Shown here piece by piece: positions 54,423 to 64,000 of a stretch of 64,000 bases of DNA. Below the pieces are notes generated by a model, which searched no databases, was not told where the DNA came from, and was given only the letters and a program-made list of their open reading frames with translations. Position 1 is the first letter of the stretch. Every line of letters starts with the position of its first letter. The position numbers and the translations under genes were made by a program. The stretch covers positions 87,501 through 151,500 of the forward strand of contig CAUZLF010000270.1 in NCBI GenBank assembly GCA_963580285.1. Direction: 5' to 3'. Source of the DNA: Lucinisca nassula (taxonomy: Eukaryota; Mollusca; Bivalvia; Lucinida; Lucinidae).

Positions 54423-55850
54423 ATATGTTTTTATGCCCCTCATCGTATGATGCCGGGGGCATATAGTTTTTCGGCTTTCCGTACGTGCGTCCGTGGGTAC
54501 GTGCGTACGTGTGTACGTGTGTACGTGCGTACGGGTGTCCGAATGTACGTCCTTCTGTACGAAAGTGTGTACGTACGTACGTACGTAATCCTGTTAGACT
54601 CAGGTTAAGGTTTTGTACAAGGTAGAACTTGAGCTCATATTTTCCAAACCATACAATAGATTTGGTTTATATTTAGTATGATGATAGATATAGGTCCAAA
54701 GTTTTATTCAGCAATACCCCCACCCGTACCCATGACCTCACGGTCAAGGTCACGAATTTAGAAATTTCTAACGTTTAAGACCCAGGTTAAGGTATTTGTA
54801 CCAGGTAGAACTTGAGATCATATTTTCAAAACCATACAATGGATTTGGTTTATATTTAGTATGTTGATAGATATAGGTCCAAAATTTTATTCAGCAATAC
54901 CCCCACCCATACCCATGACCTCAAGGTCAAGGTTGTGGACTTTGAAATTTTTAATGTTTAAGACCCAGGTTAAGGTATTTGTACCAGGTAGAACTTGAGC
55001 TCATATTTTCCAAACCATGTAATGAATTTGGTTCATATTCGGTATGATGATACATATAGGTCCAATGGTTTATACCGCAATACCCCCACCCATACCTATG
55101 ACCTCAAGGTCAAGGTCACAGACTTAGAAAATTTTTAATGTTTAAGACTTTGGTTAAGGTATTTGTACCACGTTGAACTTGAACTTTTATGATTAATTTG
55201 GTTCATATTTGGTTTGATGATAGATGCTGGTCCAAAGTTTTATTCAGTAATACCCCCACCCATTTCTATGACTTCAAGGTCAAGGTTGCAGACATAGAAA
55301 TTTTCAAATCTAAGTATGTTAATAGCTTATATTTTCCAAACTTTATAATGGATTTGCTTCATATTTGGTATGACAATAGTTGCAGGTCCAAAGTTTCATT
55401 GAGCCATACCCCCCCCCCCCCCATCTTACCCCTTACCTAAAGGTCAAGGTCACAGACACAGATTTTTTTTTTATATTATATTTTTTGAGAGTCGATATTT
55501 CCTGAACCATGTGATTGATTTGCTTCATATTTGGAATGATGATTGATGCAGGTCAAAAGTTTCATTCAGCCATAACCTAACCACTGCCCATGACCTTAAG
55601 GTCAAGGTTGCAGACTTAGAAATGTTAATGTTAACGTTTGTAAGAGCTCATATTTTCCAAACCATTTGATGGATTGAGTTCCTATTTGGTATGTTGATAA
55701 TTATTTTTTCATGGTTTAATCAGCCATACACCAATCTATGCCAATGACCTAAGGACAGGTGTTATTGTAATATGTCATTTTTTGTGGGGGAGGGGGAGGT
55801 AGGCCCCTGGGCGGGGGCATTTGTGTTGTATTGACACATTTCTAGTTTGA
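54423..55850. repeat. Tandem block, about 170-bp unit, rich in TCAAGGTCA
   Basis: Starts TTATGCCCCTCATCG and ends GGCGGGGGCATTTGTG, a short inverted frame. Between are an ACGTGCGT-rich run (54,480-54,590) and about six units with TACCCCCACCCATAC, TGACCTCAAGGTCAAGGTCA and CATATTTTCCAAACCAT. Non-coding. Confidence 0.85.
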
Positions 55851-56030
55851 TAATGCCATTATGTAGAAGTCGTGGCCAAGTGGTAAATATGATGCTGTAC
55901 GATCCTCAGAAAAACTATATCGCCCAATATAAAATCAAAACTGAAGGCGATTTACCTAAAAAGTTGACTAGTCCAAAATTAAAAGTGCAGTCAAGTCTCA
56001 CTGCGTTTTGAACGACTATAGTATAATGGG

Positions 56031-56335
56031 TTTTGTTTCTTTGTATTGGAGTTAACGGCCCAGTGAACACTATTTAGGTCATTTTGAGCCGCTCAGTTTA
56101 CCTATCCACACATCCCTGGGCAGGCTTATACGTAAGCGGTTAACCAGTACAGTTCACATTCTTTGCCAGAAACTGAAAACTGCCCTTCTTGAATCAGCGG
56201 AAGGGAGAGAACGTCCGTAAAAAAGATTTCATGATCAATCCCCACGAAAGAATGTTGCCGACCCAGGCAGGTATCGAACCCGCGTCCTCCTGATCACCAG
56301 TTAGACGCGCATCCGACTGAGCTACCGAGGCCGGC
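56031..56335 (-). mobile_element. SINE B with target duplication
   Basis: Flanked by AGTATAATGGG (56,020-56,030) and AGTATAGTGGG (56,336-56,346). Head minus strand CCTCGGTAGCTCAGTCGG, B box GGTTCGATACC. Confidence 0.9.
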
Positions 56336-56577
56336 AGTATAGTGGGTAATAAACGACTTATTCACTTAATAACTCCAAGAAACAAATGTTGTGGGCAAGG
56401 CAACTCTTATAAATATCCACAACAATTGCTTCTTGGAGTATTAAAATAATTACAATTTTCTTGAATATCTCGATTAAACCGTCGTACATTGAGCTAAGGA
56501 GTCCTTCCATTGAACCTGCCATTATAACAAGTTTTGCCGTGATATCCAATGTCAGTACATACCGGGCTGACTCTACA

Positions 56578-56876
56578 GTTTGTTTGATTTGAGATTTAAC
56601 GTCCCCGTCAACACTACTTAGGTCATTTTGGAGGCGTTGTTTCCAATTTTGTAGGTCTTTTACCCGACACGGAGATGAAATGACATCACAAGCCCTGTCG
56701 CCCAATGAAACCAATAGGGTTTATAAGCATGGACGGTCCGACTCGCACCACTTTGCCCGGGCAGGCTAAGATCCTCTAAGCGGTTGACCAGTACTTGTGT
56801 GCGGTCAGTTTCAGCTCTACGTGGAAGCATCATGCAGCCCATCTATTTCTTCAAGCCCAGATGGGCGGGGACCGAT
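56578..56876 (-). mobile_element. SINE A copy
   Basis: Plus strand reads TTTGTTTGATTTGAGATTT ... ATGGGCGGGGACC. CTCTACAGT is found on both sides (56,571; 56,880). Confidence 0.87.
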
Positions 56877-57057
56877 TGGCTCTACAGTGTATGTTGTATA
56901 AATGCCGTAACATGGATCACGTTTGTTTGTTTGTTTGAATTGAGGTTCTGAGATGTTGCACCGATGAGTTAGGAGGCCTTCATGCATCTTGAACAAATTA
57001 TTTGTCTAAATCGCGACGGAAGTAAGGGCGAGGATTGCGGCCGCGTAAATTCGATTT

Positions 57058-57446
57058 AAGCCCGCAGTGGAATTCGTTTCCCTGACCGTTCCAAGGCGGT
57101 TCTTCTGTCGCGGTTTATGTTTGTTATTATTCGTTTCTGAATTTGTCTATCGCTTATATATTGTTTTTGGATATCCAATAGGCCATTTTGTGGTAATGTA
57201 TCCCCTGCAGGCACAAAACGTTGACTCAACGTTGAACTAACGTTGAAACAACGTTTTCAATGTTGTTTCAACGTTAGTTCAACGTTGAGTGCCTGCTGGG
57301 TCTGAACTTTTGGCTTTCCGCTAGTGACGTTTCCATTAGGTTCTAGTTGTTTCATGTTCGTGTTTCTTTCCCTTTGGTGTCTCTGATGGGAGATGTGGGT
57401 TAATTGTATCGATTCCTGATCATTGCCTTCATTTCTATTTTTCAAT
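57058..57446 (+). repeat. G repeat split by P element
   Basis: Left part GCCCGCAGTGGAATTCG to GGCCATTTTGTGGTAATG; right part CTGAACTTTTGGCTTTCCGC to CATTGCCTTCATTTC. The P element at 57,203-57,300 lies where other G copies have GTAACTGTCC. Confidence 0.83.
57203..57300. mobile_element. P palindromic element
   Basis: CCCTGCAGGCACAAAACG and CAACGTTGAGTGCCTGCTGG with AACGTTGAAACAACGTT arms. Reverse orientation of the copy in the LINE. Confidence 0.87.
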
Positions 57447-57842
57447 AAATTGGTTCAATTAATTGGTTATGAGAAATTCTGTATGTCTAGGGTTCCAAAC
57501 AAAGAGCGTTCGCGAACAGTCGTTGCTTAAAATTCGGGAATTTGAGTTTATTTACTATATTTACTATTTACATATAAATATGTTCTATAAAAGGGTTATA
57601 CTTTGGAAGCAAACACTGCACTACAGAAGTGAAAAATATGGAGTGTATATGATTTTTTTCTGAGCAAACCTAGCTAGTTCCTGCCAATTAGGCCCCATGA
57701 GTGACCCTCAAGTATTTTTCGAGAGAATTAACTGTCCCAAAATGTCATAGGGTATAGGAAAAAAACACACTTGTACTACGTTGCGGTCCGCTGGCTGTGG
57801 GTTAATTGTATCGATTCCTGATCATTGCCTTCACTTCCATTT
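57447..57842. other. No gene; short G fragment
   Basis: A 45-bp G repeat piece (GGGTTAATTGTATCGATTCC) at about 57,798. Open frame of 66 codons without features. Confidence 0.5.
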
Positions 57843-57905
57843 CATAGCGACGTGGTAGAGTATTGGCCTGTCACTCCGGCCGACCGGGTTCGATCCCCGG
57901 CCGGA
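57843..57905 (+). repeat. tRNA-like sequence (SINE head or tRNA pseudogene)
   Basis: ACGTGGTAGAGTATTGG (A-box region) and CCGGGTTCGATCCCCGG (T-arm, perfect stem). CCTGTCAC resembles the tRNA-Asp anticodon loop, but the acceptor stem does not pair and the D arm is short. Not a working tRNA as read. Confidence 0.55.
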
Positions 57906-58497
57906 TAGAGATGATTAGTATTTTTGCCTGTTACACAAAGGACAAGAAAATGTAAACTACACTATGACGACGGACAGGGTGACTTATAGGTAGCATTACA
58001 CTAAATACTGGGAGGTACCGGGTTTTATCACTTTGGGACAGAGCTTTTAGTTGCGTTCTAAATACCAGACTTGCTTCCATTGGATATATATCCCATGTTT
58101 TATTTCAATGTGAGAAAATGATAGGTATAAGGGACTAAAATGATGCATGTTTTATAAATATATCTGCAAGCTCAAAGAAATTTTTTGCTGATTTTATATG
58201 GTCACCCCTCCTTTGAAAATGTTGGTTTTATTTACTCCGTTCTAGCAGGTCAACAAACATGGTTGATTGTAACTTGAAAATGAGCCGGACAACATGTGGA
58301 TTTTTTCTCATTAACTTGTTGGGCTAGGGTGGCTCTATAAACAAGTAAGGTTTGAAAAGTTTTGTATGTGTAGTTTTTGTGGGAGCAGGTAAAAGGTTAC
58401 TATTGTCGCCTATGGAAAACATTTAGTGGAAAGCTACCTTTAACGGCCGCCAAACAATCCCTTAACACCAGCTGTAGTGACGTTAAATATGTTTTCT
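57906..58497. other. No feature recognised
   Basis: No coding or repeat signal identified. Confidence 0.45.
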
Positions 58498-58512
58498 ATG
58501 TTCTAAGTCCAC

Positions 58513-58813
58513 GGCCCCCGCCCATAGGGGCTTGAAGAAATATATGGGCTGCATGATGCTTCCACGCAGAGCTGAATCCGGCCCGCACACTAGTACTGGT
58601 AAACCGCTTAGAGGAACTAAGCCTGTCCAGGAACCGCGGTGCGAGGTGGACCGCCCATGCTAATAAACCCTATTGGTTTCATTGGGCGACATGGCTTGAG
58701 ATGTCATTTCATCTCAATGTCGGGTAAAAGTCCCACAAAATTGGAAGCAACGTCTCCAAAATGACCTTTACAATGTTGACGGGGACGTTAAACCTCAAAT
58801 CAAACAAACAAAA
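58513..58813 (+). mobile_element. SINE A with 15-bp target duplication
   Basis: Flanked by ATGTTCTAAGTCCAC (58,498-58,512) and ATGTTCTAAGACCAC (58,814-58,828), one mismatch. Complete body. Confidence 0.93.
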
Positions 58814-58828
58814 ATGTTCTAAGACCAC

Positions 58829-59321
58829 GTAAAGAACCATTTATCCAGCCAACATTAAGGAACAGTCGACCAACCTGTGCTGTCAGTGTTCTGATAGTAT
58901 TTTTCATAGCGAGATTTTCTATAATCATTTTCAACAAAGATACATTGTCACAAGGTCTGGAAATATAAAAAATTACTCGCCATTATTAATATGCTCATAA
59001 AATCAAGTCACTATCTGACAAAAGTTATTAAAATTTTGAAATATACTATTATTTACCAAATTTAATGTCATAAAGATTGTCTATGATAGCATCGAACATG
59101 TCTATTTTTACATCATTATCAACATAATAAGCTCACTTATAAGTAATTTTGATCATTTCGATACATTGACGACTTCACTAGCTATTGTACGACACATTCA
59201 GGATTTATATACCGATAAAATGACAAAAATTATTTCACTTTTACAATCTTCACAGAATTGTCGCATTATTTGTACAAAATATCACACCCGTCGGAAATGA
59301 CGCAGCAGAATAGAACTACAT
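58829..59321. other. No gene recognised
   Basis: Start shares CCTGTGCTGTCAGTG with about 8,940. The remainder is AT-rich. Confidence 0.45.
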
Positions 59322-59434
59322 TTCCACGCAGGCACACGTCGCGAGGGCAACGTCATATCAACGTCGGTACAACGTCATGACGTTGCACCGATGTTGATAT
59401 GACGTTCCATAAACGTAATGACGTTGCTGGGAAG
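59322..59434. mobile_element. P-type palindrome
   Basis: TTCCACGCAGGCACACG to ACGTTGCTGGGAA, with core GTCGGTACAACGTCATGACG and matching arm. Confidence 0.72.
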
Positions 59435-60018
59435 CAGATGGTACAAGTCAACGACTTTTTTCTGTATCCCTTTCAGATATAATTGTAATTATCCAATGAT
59501 ATTGTATTTATATGTTTTGTGTTATTATACATGTATTTGAATGAAATAATGTTTAAACTAACGTTGCTGTGACGTCACAATTACGCCATATGCCTGCTGG
59601 GAAATTAACTTCCCGGCCTTTCTATCAAAAAGGGTTTCTGTTACTGAGCTGAATGAGTCTTCCCGGCAACCATGGCAACGGACTTGAGATTTACCTAGAT
59701 TGAGTGTCGATATTTCGATCTCTGGTATAGGGTAGTCCAATTTTGCCATTAAAACATTAGGTTAGCAAATTAATTATTGTACATCGTTACTGACCTTACA
59801 TTCCTTTCCCTTTTAGAGGTTACATGTTTCCTGCAGCTTGAATTGATTAATTTTCTAAAGATATAAAATTCACATTTCAACAAGAAAAAATAGGTCTTTT
59901 GCACAAAACAGTCTAAAGGACGAACAGGGGCACTTAATACCTTAGAGGGCTCACTCTTGCAGATATTTAAAACTACTAAATCGGACAAATAATTGAGGTT
60001 ATCGTTCTTGAGCTTCAT
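59435..60018. other. No gene recognised
   Basis: Includes the palindrome TGCTGGGAAATTAACTTCCC near 59,593. Short open frames without features. Confidence 0.45.
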
Positions 60019-60030
60019 TTCCGGCCACAG

Positions 60031-60335
60031 TTTGTTTGTTTGTTTGATTTGAGGTTTAACGTCCCTGTCAACACTGTAAAGGTCATTTTGGAGACGTTGC
60101 TGCCAATTTTGTGGGACTTTTACCCGACATTGAGATGAAATAACATCTCAAGCCCTGTCGCCCAATGAAACCAATAGGGTTTATTAGCATGGACGGTCCG
60201 CCTCGCACCGCGGTTCCTGGACAGACTTAGATCCTCTAAGCGGTTTACCAGTACTAGTGTGGGGGGCGGATTCATCTCTGCGTAGAAGCATCATGCAGTC
60301 CATATATTTCTTCAAGCCCCTATGGGCGGGGGCCG
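60031..60335 (-). mobile_element. SINE A with 12-bp target duplication
   Basis: Flanked by TTCCGGCCACAG at 60,019-60,030 and 60,336-60,347. Complete, ends with GGGCGGGGGCCG at its 5' side. Confidence 0.93.
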
Positions 60336-60536
60336 TTCCGGCCACAGTACCGCTCCGTTTGAAGAAATTACTGTGCGCAATGTTTACATAGAAGCAACTT
60401 TTCTTTAGTTGCTGGTAGATTTTTTTTCTCGTTACGATAACACACCGATGCGACACGGTGCAGTTTTCATATAACCAAAATAGTTAATTTTATGGTGAAA
60501 ATCTTTGATATTCTTTGGTTTTTTTTTGGTTCTTTG

Positions 60537-60694
60537 ATAGTGTGGGCAAGTAACTGTCCTTTTGGCTTTCCGCTGCTGATGTTTCCATTAGGGTCTGTTG
60601 TTTCATGTTTGTGTGAGTTTCCCTTTGATGTCTCTGATGGGAGCTGTGGGTTAATTGTATCGATTCCTGATCATTGCCCCCACTTCTATTCTTA
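60537..60694 (+). repeat. G repeat, right part
   Basis: TAGTGTGGGCAAGTAACTG to GATCATTGCCCCCACTTC. An M2 element follows directly, as at 34,221. Confidence 0.72.
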
Positions 60695-60875
60695 TTTTAT
60701 ACTGCAAACGTAAGTGGTAGGTGCTCGATAGAACCGCCTCAATGGGACGGTTCTCACGAGTACCCACAACCTATGTCTTAGTGCAGAAATAAGAAAAATA
60801 ATGTTTTCCCCTGTAAACCCCAGTTTTCTCTATATAAAGCTGGTTTAATGGGGTGTTCGTTACACAAACTCATTG
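60695..60875. mobile_element. MITE M2 with K hairpin, left end lost
   Basis: GTGCTCGATAGAACCGCC and GGACGGTTCTCACGAGTACC, then CCCCTGTAAACCCC, CAGTTTTCTCTATATAAAGC and TTCGTTACACAAACTC. Confidence 0.7.
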
Positions 60876-61127
60876 CCGTCATGGTTTTCCAAGCCATATG
60901 AAAACGGGTTTATCAATAACGGATAGGAATTCCACTTCAGAATCAATGTTGATATAGGATGAAAACTTATTTTCATTTTTTTTTCTGGGTAAATAGCGAT
61001 TTTGCGATTGCCATATCAACGCAGCCATAGCATATTCTAATCTGAACTGCAAACTGGGAACTCTTTTTATTGCAAGATAATACAAACGGATGTATAGCGA
61101 GGATTAGTCTCCAACATGACGTTAATT

Positions 61128-61345
61128 ATTTGTTTGTTTGAACTGAGGTTTAACAGCCCCGTCAACACTATTGAGGTCATTTTCCCTTTTCCTCAACTTG
61201 TTTGATAAATTCAATAATACATGAAGACGCTTGTAAGATCCTCTCTGTAACGATTGTCCATTGCTTAACTCGTTGAGGAAAAGGGATAAAATGCTCGGCA
61301 AAGCCTCGCATTTTATCCCTTTTCCTCAACTCGTAATTCATGAAC
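61128..61345. repeat. SINE A tail fragment and GAGGAAAAGGG hairpin
   Basis: SINE A tail on the minus strand at 61,128-61,180 (AACTGAGGTTTAACAGCCCC). Hairpin 61,272-61,330: GAGGAAAAGGGATAAAATG, apex CTCGGCAAAGCCTCG, and the perfect complement. The block CCCTTTTCCTCAAC also precedes it at 61,187. Confidence 0.78.
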
Positions 61346-61635
61346 ACTCATGCAAGATCCTATATTTGAGTTGAGATGAACTCAAGCTATATTTCGTTTA
61401 AATCAAACGTGTTATGTTAAATTTTGAAATCATACTGATCTTTCGGTTGTTAAAAACACATTTTTATTTCCCAAAGAAATATACAATGTAATTACCTAAT
61501 TTACTTTTGATTTCCGATAAACCATTATAAGTGTAGATTACTGTCATATTTATATTTCTCAATGAATCATTTTCTCCAGAACTGGCTTGCTCTTTTGTTC
61601 TGTTTTGTTTTCAATACTAAGCATCAGCTGGTTTG
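61346..61635. other. No feature recognised
   Basis: No coding or repeat signal identified. Confidence 0.4.
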
Positions 61636-61927
61636 TTTGTTTGATTTGAGTTTTAACGTCCCCGTCAACACTGTAAAGGTCATTTTGGAGACGTTGCTTC
61701 CAGTTTTGATGGACTTTTACCCGACATTGAGATGAAATGACATCTAAAGTCCTGCCGTACAATGAAACCAATAGGGTTAAAAAGCATGGACGGGCCGACT
61801 CGCACCGCATTGCCTGGGCAGGCTTAGACCCTCTAAGCGGTTTACCCGTACTCGTGTTCGGGTCGGTTTCATCTCTGCGTGGAAGCATCATGCAGCCCAT
61901 CTATTTCTCCAAGCCCCGATGGGCGGG
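61636..61927 (-). mobile_element. SINE A copy
   Basis: Plus strand GTTTGTTTGATTTGAGTTTT ... CCGATGGGCGGGGAC. Complete. ATCAGCTGG and ATCAACCGG beside it may be a worn target duplication. Confidence 0.87.
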
Positions 61928-62049
61928 GACTAATCAACCGGTTTGATATTTCATTATCTCTGTGAAGATAAAGAAAGAAGATAATAGTTGAAAATTCCTG
62001 GTAGCTTAGCTTTTTCAGTATATTTATTACACCAGAACATACCAACTGG

Positions 62050-62605
62050 ATGGCTCTCGCCCATCAGGGCTTGCAGAAATAGATCGGGTGCATGATGCTT
62101 CCACGCAGAGCTGAACTTGACCGCACATGAGTACTGGTAAACCGCTTAGAGTGAAGGCAGTGATCAGGAATCGATACAATTAACGCACAGCTCCCATCAG
62201 AGACACCAAAGGGTAAGAAAAACTAGATCCTATTGGAAACAACAATAGCGGAAAGCGAAAAGGACAGTTATTTTCCCACAAAATGGCCAATCGGCTATCC
62301 AAAACAAAATAATATATGCGAAACACATACTCCAAATCAAACCATAATGAAAATAAACCGCGACAGAAACACCGCCTTGGAACGGGCAGTGAAAATAATT
62401 TCACTAGGGGGTAGGGGTGGTGAAGGCGCGGCCTGCCCGAGTTGGACCGTCCAGACATATAAACCGTATTGGTTTCAATGGGCGGCAGGGATTGAGCTGT
62501 GTTTTCATTTCATTGTCGGGTAAACGTCCCACAAAATTGGAAAAAGACCTATATAGTGTTGACGGGCACGTTAAACCTCAAATTAAACAAATAAACATAC
62601 CCACA
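62050..62605 (+). mobile_element. SINE A split by G repeat
   Basis: 5' part 62,050-62,151 (ATGGCTCTCGCCCATCAGGG to ACCGCTTAGAG); 3' part 62,429-62,605 (GGCCTGCCCGAGTTGG to AATTAAACAAATAAAC). Confidence 0.82.
62152..62428 (-). repeat. G repeat inside SINE A
   Basis: Minus-strand G copy, from CTTCACTAGTG-like edge to GATCACTGCCTTCA. It shows that G moves or moved as a unit, although its ends have no clear inverted repeat. Confidence 0.8.
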
Positions 62606-62703
62606 GGGCACATGACGTCATAAGCGCCGCTGCAACGACATGGCGTTGCATTAAAAAAATTATGTTGATACGAACGGGCTACATGATGTATGCGTGCTGG
62701 GAA
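62600..62703. mobile_element. P-type element, diverged
   Basis: CCCACAGGGCACATGACGTC to GTATGCGTGCTGGGAAG; palindrome weak. Confidence 0.55.
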
Positions 62704-62723
62704 GCTACATGTAATAGATTCTC

Positions 62724-62873
62724 TCCCGGCAGGCACATGACGTCATTATGACGTCACATCGACGTCTGAACAACGTCATGACATTTAGGCAACGCCACAT
62801 CAACGTCGGTGCAACGTCATGACGTTGCACCGACGTTGATTTGACGTTGCCTAACGACGTGTGCCTGTTGGGA
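62724..62873. mobile_element. P-type element with perfect core palindrome
   Basis: CCCGGCAGGCACATGACG to CGACGTGTGCCTGTTGGGA. The core has AACGTCGGTGCAACGTCATG and complement. Confidence 0.78.
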
Positions 62874-63044
62874 TCTCTCTCTCTCTCTATCTCTTTCTCT
62901 CCTTATAATATTTATAATAATAACAATAATACCAGCTGCATTCAACATTGAAAAAAATGTTGAATCCTTATATTCCTCGTTGAGTCAACAGTGTTTTCCT
63001 GCATGGATAATAATAGAAGTAGTATTAGTATTAGTAGTACTAGA

Positions 63045-63052
63045 ATAAATAA

Positions 63053-63088
<36 letters not shown>

Positions 63089-63120
63089 GTGTAGTAGTAG
63101 TTGTAGTAGTAGTAGTAGTG

Positions 63121-63157
<37 letters not shown>

Positions 63158-63230
63158 CAGTTGTTGTTGCTGTTGTTGTTGTTGTTGTCGTGGTCGTCGT
63201 CGTTGTTGTTGTTGTTGTTGTTGCAATTTG
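63045..63230. repeat. TAG / TTG / GTC trinucleotide block
   Basis: TAG units to about 63,160, then TTG with CTG, GTC and CGT variants. All long single-residue open frames here come from the repeat. Confidence 0.95.
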
Positions 63231-63339
63231 AAAGTTACAATATAAAAACAAGAAATATCTTTAAAAAAGATATGCGGCGTAGATTTAATTGGAAGGTTGT
63301 TTAGAAACCAGTGCTTCAGCTGAAGTGCACGACCCGCCG

Positions 63340-64000
63340 GATGCTTTTAGCTTTATGAGTGTTACCATATATGGGTATGGCGGCCATTTTGGTCATGTGA
63401 CCTGGACCTAAAACGGTTCCCCCAATTAATGCGCCTTATCGTAAGGAGCAAAAATATATCTTATACTTTAGTACTGTATTCTGAATCGTTTGCAGGATAA
63501 AATGAATTCTCACTTTTCCAATACAAAAGCATATGTGTCAAAGTTTGACCTAGGCACAAAGAAGGTCAAGGTCAACCCAGGGTCACCATTTTAGCAATTT
63601 ATGATGGGCCTACGTCCCAGAAGCTATTTATCAAGTTTCGTGGAAATCTGCCCAGTGGTTCTGGAGAAGACTATTTTTGAAGGGTTTTTACTATATATGG
63701 CTTGGCGGCCATTTTGGTCATGTGACCTGGACCCCATGAGCAAATTTTGGTTTCCCCCATCCCATAGAGGCTCCATATGAAATTTGACCTTAATCGGCAC
63801 AACGGTTTCCGAGGAGAAGCAGTTCGAAAATTTTCACATTTTTCGCCTCGGCGAGGCTATACTAAATGGAATGTAATATTTCGCAAGTTCATTGGTTAGA
63901 TCTCATTGATATCTATCAGTATGCCAAAAATTGTTTAAATATTCCAAGCGGTTAAGTCACTAATCACCAATTTTCACAAACGGGTTACGGAAGGACAGAC
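63340..64000. repeat. Degenerate repeat with GGCGGCCATTTTGGTCATG
   Basis: GGCGGCCATTTTGGTCATG with TGACCTGGACC occurs at about 63,380 and 63,707; AAGGTCAAGGTCAACCCAGG at 63,565. Related in style to the blocks at 41 and 54 kb. Runs off the window edge. Confidence 0.7.

Noticed and set aside
62942..63251. Leucine-, threonine-, serine- and glutamine-run open frames
   Set aside because: All are frames of one trinucleotide repeat.

Overview
Eukaryotic, non-coding, very repeat-rich DNA, most likely from a bivalve mollusc. The case for a mollusc rests on several unrelated short interspersed elements ending in GACGTTAAAC-type tails, blocks carrying GTGACCTTGACCT-type and CCGTCCGTCCGTC-type motifs, and very many short inverted-repeat elements. 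The species cannot be named from this sequence alone. I found no intact host gene, rRNA or functional tRNA. The only protein-coding sequence I recognise is a broken LINE (about 12,880-14,300, minus). One weak candidate exon pair is listed at 52.2-52.6 kb. Two 200-N gaps (8,096-8,295 and 35,333-35,532) are scaffold joins.

Working names for families, defined only within this window. SINEs: A (about 300 bp, begins GGCCCCCGCCCAT, ends CAAACAAA, no tRNA head, about 25 copies); B (tRNA-like head, shares its centre and tail with A); C (tRNA-like head, about 333 bp); D (tRNA-like head, about 165 bp, tail CACTCACT); E and H (tRNA-like, one and two copies). Inverted-repeat elements: M1 (ends CATTACGAAAACAC), M2 (ends ACAAGTCCGTGAAA), M3 (ends GATAAGGTTGG), F (ends TACAGTGAAATTCC), J (ends AAGGGGATGGGAACACC), P (ends CCAGCAGGCAC), L (ends TTCTTGCACACCAG, up to 678 bp). 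M1, M2 and M3 all carry one central hairpin, called the K cassette, with arms GTGGGTACTCGTTAGAACC and its complement. H1 (AACAGTGTAGA arms) and H2 (GCGAACAACAAAG or GCACAGCGAAGAC arms) are further hairpin families. G is a dispersed repeat of about 270 bp without clear ends.

Layout: 0-7 kb, SINE D/B and M1-M3 copies; 7-9 kb, CT repeat, a 39-bp minisatellite and the first gap; 9.7-12.6 kb, poly-T/poly-G, a 121-bp palindrome and H2 hairpins; 12.9-14.3 kb, the LINE corpse with a P insertion; 14.5-18.4 kb, paired SINE A copies and an H2 cluster; 18.1-19.5 kb, a 25-bp minisatellite split by two SINEs; 19.6-21.3 kb, an exact 820-bp tandem duplication; 22-28 kb, nested M1/SINE sites and a large foldback; 28-38 kb, SINE A copies among unremarkable sequence; 39-40 kb, paired L elements; 41-43 kb, a tandem block rich in TGACCTTGA; 45.8-46.5 kb, the complete L element; 49.9-53.8 kb, the least repetitive stretch; 54.4-55.9 kb, a second TCAAGGTCA block; 56-64 kb, further SINEs, P palindromes and G copies.

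The clearest biology here is the order of insertions. At least fourteen SINE copies have readable target-site duplications, and several elements are nested, so relative ages can be read. The most unusual theme is short hairpins that are shared between otherwise different elements, change in step on both arms, and in one family can be seen forming by inverted duplication.
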